Virus record (IMG/VR): IMGVR_UViG_3300036715_004341
Coordinates: 1-60,257 of that record
Strand: one strand, 5' to 3'
Origin: a virus
Length of the DNA stretch: 60,257 nucleotides
In this document: positions 56,058-60,257 of the stretch, piece by piece
How positions within the stretch are numbered: the stretch's first letter is position 1
Layout: each line of letters begins with the position of its first letter
The notes under the pieces: generated by a model
What the model was told of the DNA's origin: nothing
Databases searched by the model: none
What the model saw: only the letters and a program-made list of their open reading frames with translations
Made by a program: the position numbers and the translations under genes

Positions 56058-56848
56058 CCCCGGAGCCTCTCGATGAGGGCTTCGGCTCGCTCCCGGAGCA
56101 CGTCGAGGCTCTCGTCGTTACGGAGGACGGCGTCGAACTCGTGGTCGAAGATCCCCCCCATCTCCTTCTCGCTCTGGTGCTGCCCGGCCGCCCCCCCGAG
56201 CCCCGCCTTGGGCCGGACAAGCCGGATCACCTTGCCCCCCCGGGCTTGGATCTGCTGCACCTCGTCGCGGAAGCGGACGTCGTGGATGAACACCCCCTGC
56301 GCGGGCGCGGGCCCGGTCAGGTTCCACGAGACCGTCTGCTCCAGACCGATCGTGGCCGTGTAGGTCCAGCCCGGCGACTCGGTCAGCAGGCGCGAGGCCC
56401 GGAGGCATGTCTCGACCCAGGTGGCCTCGTAGCAGCCCCGACCCCACTCCGTCCCCAGCGTCTGGAGGGCGAAGCGCGGCGTCAGGTAGCAGGGGGTGAT
56501 GTCCTCCTCGCTCTCGCGCCAGACGTCGTCCTCGTTCTGGTAGAGGCGGGCGACCTGGCCGCAGCAGGCGCACGTCGACTCGTCGCCCCGGACGAAGTCC
56601 CCGGGGCGGAGGTCGGAGGTGTGCTGCGGCCTGACCCAGGTGTGGGCCCGGGGGTAGCGTAGGTCGGGCTTGCTGCGCTCCTCGGACGGCCCCCAGAGCT
56701 GCTCGACCGTGAAGTCGTAGACGCTGCGGCAGAGGCGCTTGAGGGGGTCCCCGAGGGCGATGGGGACGAAGACGGGGAACATGCTGGCCACGGTGCTCTT
56801 GCCGCTGCCCGCAGGCCCCGAGATACCGAGAATGAGAGGCTTGCTCAT
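56054..56848 (-). CDS. deoxynucleoside monophosphate kinase-like, with zinc insert
   Basis: 264 residues from ATG 56848. GISGPAGSGKST (8-19) is the Walker A; VFIHDVRFRDEVQQIQARGG is the lid-side block seen in phage dNMP kinases such as T4 gp1, and a final helix DVLRERAEALIERLRG. The middle holds an insert with CACCGQ and further Cys/Tyr, not usual for the family. It would phosphorylate dNMPs (possibly modified ones) for phage DNA synthesis. Untagged. Confidence 0.8.
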   Translation of the reverse strand: MSKPLILGISGPAGSGKSTVASMFPVFVPIALGDPLKRLCRSVYDFTVEQLWGPSEERSKPDLRYPRAHTWVRPQHTSDLRPGDFVRGDESTCACCGQVARLYQNEDDVWRESEEDITPCYLTPRFALQTLGTEWGRGCYEATWVETCLRASRLLTESPGWTYTATIGLEQTVSWNLTGPAPAQGVFIHDVRFRDEVQQIQARGGKVIRLVRPKAGLGGAAGQHQSEKEMGGIFDHEFDAVLRNDESLDVLRERAEALIERLRG

Positions 56849-56865
56849 TCCCGCCAGATACCCCG

Positions 56866-57048
56866 TCAGCCCGCGTCGAGGTAGAGGAAGATCTCCAGCG
56901 ACCCGTACTCCGTGAGGCCCATGGCCGTCGCCAGGCACAGGACCTGGGCCCCCTTGTCAGCCAGCGCGCCCAGGGTCCCGGCGGAGACCCCGGGCTTCCG
57001 CATGGTGTAACTGCCTATGCCCGCGATGTTGACCCCGAGGACCCACTC
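56866..57048 (-). CDS. small orphan, start uncertain
   Basis: About 58 residues: GVNIAGIGSYTMRKPGVSAG, LGALADKGAQVLCLATAMGL, ending EYGSLEIFLYLDAG. GGGGGAG lies upstream with a GTG one frame off, so an indel near the start is likely. An alpha/beta fragment. No family recognised. Confidence 0.5.
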   Translation of the reverse strand, partial: EWVLGVNIAGIGSYTMRKPGVSAGTLGALADKGAQVLCLATAMGLTEYGSLEIFLYLDAG

Positions 57049-57055
57049 CCCCGGT

Positions 57056-57346
57056 TTATCTCTCGAACAAGCCCGGACGGGTATCCGAGGAGGGGCGGTA
57101 ATCCCGCAGATCTTCCCAGGCGTCATCGGGGGTCATGTCTTCCTTCCTGCTGTACGCCGCGAACGCCGGACGGACCACCAGGGACGTCCCTCCTTTCACC
57201 TTGGTTCCGCACTGCGCGCAGAAGGGTGTGCTCTGAGGTCCGTGATTCGGGCACTCGGGCGGGTGGGGCACGGTCTCCCAGAGGGCAGACTGCTGGAAGG
57301 TGATGCCGAGGACGAGGACGAGGGCGAGGGTGGCGCTGTAGCGGAT
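57056..57346 (-). CDS. membrane-anchored zinc protein, possible ATC start
   Basis: 96 residues if begun at ATC 57346, which has AGGAG before it and a GGTGTAC box 14 bases upstream; no ATG, GTG or TTG fits. A membrane helix (SATLALVLVLGITFQQSALW) is followed by CPNHG and FCAQCG, a zinc ribbon, and a polar end. An indel that removed a normal start is the alternative. Confidence 0.55.
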   Translation of the reverse strand: MRYSATLALVLVLGITFQQSALWETVPHPPECPNHGPQSTPFCAQCGTKVKGGTSLVVRPAFAAYSRKEDMTPDDAWEDLRDYRPSSDTRPGLFER

Positions 57347-57360
57347 GCTCCTGCCCTCCC

Positions 57361-57367
57361 GTACACC
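57361..57367 (-). promoter_or_regulatory. GGTGTAC box
   Basis: GGTGTAC on the minus strand, 14 bases before the proposed ATC 57346. Confidence 0.5.
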
Positions 57368-57372
57368 GGGGG

Positions 57373-57732
57373 TCAGCCGCCCCGTCCGCCCTTGAAGAAG
57401 CGGACGAGGACCGCGACCAGGCCGTCGGCCAGGGCCGCGGTGAACTCGTCCTGCTCCCGGGTGATGACGTCCACCGTGTCCGAGCCGTACCAGACATCGA
57501 CCTGGCGCTCCCGCTTCTGCTGGTGTTCCCACTCGTAGATGTGGGCCCGGTTCGCGGGCAGCCCCTCCTGTCCCCGGAGGGCGGGGCTGAGGGTCCCGGG
57601 CAGGGTGCAGACGAGGCGGTTGTCCGACCACTCCACCTGGGCCGCTTCCCCGAAGAAGCAGCGCGTGAGCTTCTCGATGGCCTCCCGGGGCGGCGCCTTG
57701 TCCTTCCAGTAGACGATGCGGTCAGAGGCCAT
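57373..57732 (-). CDS. orphan protein
   Basis: 119 residues from ATG 57732. IVYWKDKAPPREAIEKLTRC, NRLVCTLPGTLSPALRG, HIYEWEHQQKRERQVDVWYG and a C-terminal helix (FTAALADGLVAVLVRFFKGG). Alternating strands suggest a small beta fold. No family recognised. Confidence 0.7.
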   Translation of the reverse strand: MASDRIVYWKDKAPPREAIEKLTRCFFGEAAQVEWSDNRLVCTLPGTLSPALRGQEGLPANRAHIYEWEHQQKRERQVDVWYGSDTVDVITREQDEFTAALADGLVAVLVRFFKGGRGG

Positions 57733-57733
57733 G

Positions 57734-58849
57734 TTACAGGGCTTCCTTGGCCTGCACGGCCCGCCGCCCGGCCTGGAGGGTCGCCCGGACAGCCTCCCAC
57801 CGCGGGGGCTCGATCACCTGGTAGCGGCTCTCGCCCGGCACCTCCCCCGCTTCCACCAGCTCGAACACGGTCGGCTGCCGGGCCATGATCGCCGAGAGGT
57901 AGGGACCGGGGTTCTGGCCGTACCGGGCGATCGAGAACCCCCACTCCCCGAGGCGCCCCTTCAGCTCGATGGCGTTGAGGACGCTCTCCTCCATCACGGC
58001 CGCCATGACGGACAGGAGCGGGGGGGTGTGCTTCGCGGGGGCCGTGGCGGGCTTCGGCGGGGCCTTCTTCGCTTCCGTACGAGCGGGGGCAGGGTCGGGC
58101 CGGTGGGCGCTCAGCTTGACGAAGGTGGCGGGCTCCCCCTCGATCTCGATCCGCCGGAACAGCTTGGGGTTCGACCGCAGGACCCCGTTGACGTGGGTCG
58201 GCGCGTAGGAGGAGGGGAGCCAGTTCCTCTCCCGGAGCGCGTCGAAGAGGGCCCTCACCTTCATCGGGTCCGGGCCCATGACCTGGTAGATGGCCCGGGC
58301 CATGGTCGGCCTGGACTCGATGCGCCTCTCCAGGGCCGCGGTGAGGGTCGCAGGGGCCTTCTCGGGCTCCTTCGACCGGGCGATGCGGAGGTGGCACCGC
58401 GACCCCCACGCCTGGCCCTCCGTACGGACGCGATACCGCGTGCCCTCCTTGCAAAAGGTCGTCGTCTCCCGCGCCAGGGTCCCGAGGAGGTAGGTCTCCT
58501 CGTCCTCCCCGTCCCTCGGCGGAAGCAGGACCCCCGGCAGGGCCAGGATCGCCTGGGGGGTGAAGGTCCCGGTGCCCATGGCGTCCACCAGGGCCAGCTT
58601 GTACGTGTCGATCGGGCTCCCCCCGGGGAGGGTCAGGGTCTTACCCTTCTCGCGCTTGGGCGGGGCCTCCGGAGCCGCGGGCGTGGGCGTCGGGACCGGT
58701 CCGGTGCTCATGGACGTCAGGAGCACGGCCAGGTTGGCGATCCCGGCCGCGTCGAGCCCGGGGAAGTAGGTCTGGAGCGTCTGGATGTTGGCGAGGAGCT
58801 GCCGGGCTGCGGTGAGCACGGCCTGGGGGTCGACGTGGGGATTGAACAT
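57734..58849 (-). CDS. HARE-HTH-like repeat protein
   Basis: 371 residues from ATG 58849, with a GGTGTAG box 8 bases upstream. It has three or four winged-helix-like units. One is near 80-145, a second at about 180-245 (ARAIYQVMGPDPMKVRALFD, VNGVLRSNPKLFRRIEIEG) and a third at about 280-350 (LKGRLGEWGFSIARYGQNPG, QPTVFELVEAGEVPGESRYQ). Pro/Lys linkers separate them. HARE-HTH domains link chromatin or DNA-modifying systems to DNA; the role here is open. The stop TAA leaves one base before the next ATG. Confidence 0.65.
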   Translation of the reverse strand: MFNPHVDPQAVLTAARQLLANIQTLQTYFPGLDAAGIANLAVLLTSMSTGPVPTPTPAAPEAPPKREKGKTLTLPGGSPIDTYKLALVDAMGTGTFTPQAILALPGVLLPPRDGEDEETYLLGTLARETTTFCKEGTRYRVRTEGQAWGSRCHLRIARSKEPEKAPATLTAALERRIESRPTMARAIYQVMGPDPMKVRALFDALRERNWLPSSYAPTHVNGVLRSNPKLFRRIEIEGEPATFVKLSAHRPDPAPARTEAKKAPPKPATAPAKHTPPLLSVMAAVMEESVLNAIELKGRLGEWGFSIARYGQNPGPYLSAIMARQPTVFELVEAGEVPGESRYQVIEPPRWEAVRATLQAGRRAVQAKEAL

Positions 58850-58857
58850 GCCCCCCG

Positions 58858-58864
58858 CTACACC
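58858..58864 (-). promoter_or_regulatory. GGTGTAG box
   Basis: GGTGTAG on the minus strand, 8 bases before ATG 58849. Confidence 0.6.
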
Positions 58865-58865
58865 G

Positions 58866-59302
58866 TCAGCTCGCCTGCTCCTTGGCCGTCGCCTGACCCG
58901 GCAGGGTCACGTACCGCTCCGGGTGGATGACCCGGTAGCGACCGCGGCCCCCCTCCACCCGCTCGAAGACATCCTTGGTACTCGCCAGCGTGTGGTTCAC
59001 GTTATCGATCGGACTGACCCAGTGACCCACCCGAAGTACGCCTTGAGAGACGCGCGTAGCGTGGCCCGGGTCTCCTCGGATACGACTCTTGGGTGCGCGG
59101 CGTGCTGTGCCAGAGCGGCTTTCCGTAGCTTCTGGAAGGGCCACACCCGGGCCGTGAGGGTGCAACCCAGGGCCACGGCCCGCAGGTAGACGGTCTCGCC
59201 CCTACGGAGCCCCGCGAGGGCGTCCCGGACGGCCTGCCGGGCCTTGTGCCGCTTGCGCTGGGCCTTGGCCTCCCCGGGCTTCTTCTTGGGTTCCCGGGAC
59301 AT
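58866..59302 (-). CDS. HARE-HTH-like protein with frame change
   Basis: ATG 59302 sits in a TGATG overlap with the RNase HII stop. Basic start (PKKKPGEAKAQRKRHKARQA), ETVYLRAVALGCTLTARVWP, HPRVVSEETRATLRASLKAY. The frame changes near 59025 to WVSPIDNVNHTLASTKDVFE and GGRGRYRVIHPERY, the typical end of a HARE-HTH or similar winged helix. About 145 residues. It resembles a unit of the neighbour at 57734. Confidence 0.6.
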
Positions 59303-60090
59303 CAGGTGTCCCCGTTTTCGCTCGCCTGAATCTTGGCCAGCTCCGTGCGGAGCAGCTCGACGGTCGAGGAGGCACCTGTCGAGGTCCCCGCGGCCCGACC
59401 GACCTCCCGGCTGGCGTTCTCGACGGCCCCGCAGAAGATCCAGGCAAAGTCGTCGACCTCGGCGTGACCCAGCTCCTTCGCGGCGTCCTTCACCGGGCCG
59501 TAGGACCGCCGGTGGATCGGGGTCGGCCCCGAGCGGTCCAGCTCCGCCAGATGCCTCGGGCTCGGGTAGCCCGCGTGGTCCCAAAACCCGTAGAAGGGCC
59601 ACTGCTTGTCGTGCTCCTGCATCTGCATGAGCTGGAAGGACTTGGCCAGGACGCTGGCCGCGGCGACGTGGGGGATCGTCGCGTCCGCCTTGACGATGGA
59701 CGTGATCCCCGTCTCGGCCGGGAAGACCAGGTTACCGTCCGCCACGTTCCAGAGCACGTCCCCGAGGGGCGCCTGAGCCCGGAGCCGGCTGTGGACCACC
59801 TGGTGCCCTTCCTTGAGGCAGGCCCCGACCCCCTTCTGGTCGATCTGCACGGGCGTGTACTCCACCATGCTGAAGGCCACGTTGCCCCGCAGGTAGCCCG
59901 CGAGGTTGTGGAGGCGCCGGTTGCCGGTCTTCTTGTCGGTGAGCTGCTTGCTGTCGTTCAGCATGGGGGGCCCCGACCAGTGCGGCAGGGCCATGACAGC
60001 GACGATGATCAGGTTGCCGGCCAGCGCGCCGTAGCCGGCTTCGTCGGAACCGATGAGGAGGGAATAGCCCGGGGGCGGAGTGTAGTGCAT
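59302..60090 (-). CDS. rnhB: ribonuclease HII
   Basis: 262 residues from ATG 60090; an in-frame ATG at 60123 overlaps the box. LLIGSDEAGYGALAGNL (D16, E17) is the family's first catalytic pair, with LNDSKQLTDKKT (SK motif). KADATIPHVAAASVLAKS (third Asp) and GFWDHAGYPSPRHL (fourth Asp and GYP) follow. It degrades RNA in RNA-DNA hybrids, fitting primer removal in phage replication. The C-terminal 60 residues are extra and Ser/Thr-rich. Confidence 0.85.
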   Translation of the reverse strand: MHYTPPPGYSLLIGSDEAGYGALAGNLIIVAVMALPHWSGPPMLNDSKQLTDKKTGNRRLHNLAGYLRGNVAFSMVEYTPVQIDQKGVGACLKEGHQVVHSRLRAQAPLGDVLWNVADGNLVFPAETGITSIVKADATIPHVAAASVLAKSFQLMQMQEHDKQWPFYGFWDHAGYPSPRHLAELDRSGPTPIHRRSYGPVKDAAKELGHAEVDDFAWIFCGAVENASREVGRAAGTSTGASSTVELLRTELAKIQASENGDT

Positions 60091-60121
60091 GGGGAATGGC
60101 TCGTGAGGGTTGCCCCCGGGC

Positions 60122-60128
60122 ATACACC
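60122..60128 (-). promoter_or_regulatory. GGTGTAT box variant
   Basis: GGTGTAT on the minus strand, 31 bases before ATG 60090, at the point where the upstream gene would end if the last base were G. Confidence 0.35.
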
Positions 60129-60218
60129 GCTCACGACGCGCCGCAGAAACCCGAGGAGGGCCTCGTAGTCGCGGGCCAGGATACCGTCGGGGAGCGAGAG
60201 GGTCAGCGTCATTTTCAT
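60123..60218 (-). CDS. small orphan, 3' end uncertain
   Basis: From ATG 60218 (MKMTLTLSLPDGILARDYEA, LLGFLRRVVSGV). With GGTGTAG the gene would stop at GV, as others do; here the box reads GGTGTAT and the frame runs to 60009 over the RNase HII gene. About 32 credible residues. DYEALLGFL recalls the tag only loosely. Function unknown. Confidence 0.45.
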
Positions 60219-60257
60219 GGACCCCACTCTCGCCCCTCCCACCCCCCCGGGCCAACT

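Overview
The window is very GC-rich (about 70% by eye) and almost fully coded by about 95 mostly small genes. They are packed head to tail, with ATGA, GTGA and TGATG overlaps between stops and starts, in alternating blocks on both strands. No rRNA, tRNA, CRISPR array, transposase, integrase, terminase, portal or capsid gene was recognised. The mix of cell-wall hydrolases, nucleotide metabolism, RNA-repair enzymes, a giant methylase-helicase, a decayed homing endonuclease and a mass of orphan genes fits the accessory part of a large dsDNA phage. A phage-like megaplasmid of a high-GC bacterium is also possible. The host cannot be named from the sequence.

Layout. 1-666 (+): tagged orphan and a small membrane protein. 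653-4869 (-): small orphans and a PD-(D/E)XK-like protein, with a 771-base gene-poor stretch at 2209-2979 holding GCCA repeats. 4901-6696 (+): orphans. 6560-9590 (-): a 649-residue helical protein and neighbours. 9609-11532 (+): two tandem paralogues and a third tagged gene, ending in hairpins. 11575-25046 (-): a long block with a phosphatase, a cyclic-phosphate receiver (cREC) protein, six or more tagged orphans, the 1250-residue methylase-helicase, a GIY-YIG remnant, a DUF2442 protein and an ADP-ribosylglycohydrolase. 25085-35417: mixed strands with a metallophosphoesterase, a HAD protein of the RNA-repair type and a DPPY methylase. 35900-41959 (+): DUF2325-like and TPM proteins, three tandem paralogues, two terminators. 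42053-43726 (-) carries an M15 endolysin; 43770-44480 (+) a Bax-inhibitor-1 protein. 44513-49636: a MazG-like enzyme and a LigT-metalloprotease fusion. 49663-52450 (+) ends with a polynucleotide kinase. 52447-60218 (-): structural-looking proteins, a second wall hydrolase, dNMP kinase, HARE-HTH proteins and RNase HII.

Two window-wide signals stand out. First, more than 20 otherwise unrelated small proteins end in one short peptide, roughly [TS]-[AV]-Y-[DE]-x-[LI]-[LI] plus 0-12 residues, sometimes after a Pro- or Thr-rich linker. This looks like a shared C-terminal sorting, docking or stability tag. Second, about 33 copies of a GGTGTA(G/C/A) box precede genes on both strands, 27 of them only 8-14 bases before the start codon. 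This suggests a dedicated promoter class giving leaderless or near-leaderless mRNAs. A second element (TTTTGATTCC, about 16 bases, GTAGTA) precedes three genes.

Many genes need one or two frame changes, often at runs of 8-11 G, and a few have in-frame stops. This is most simply error or decay, so affected entries carry approximate boundaries.
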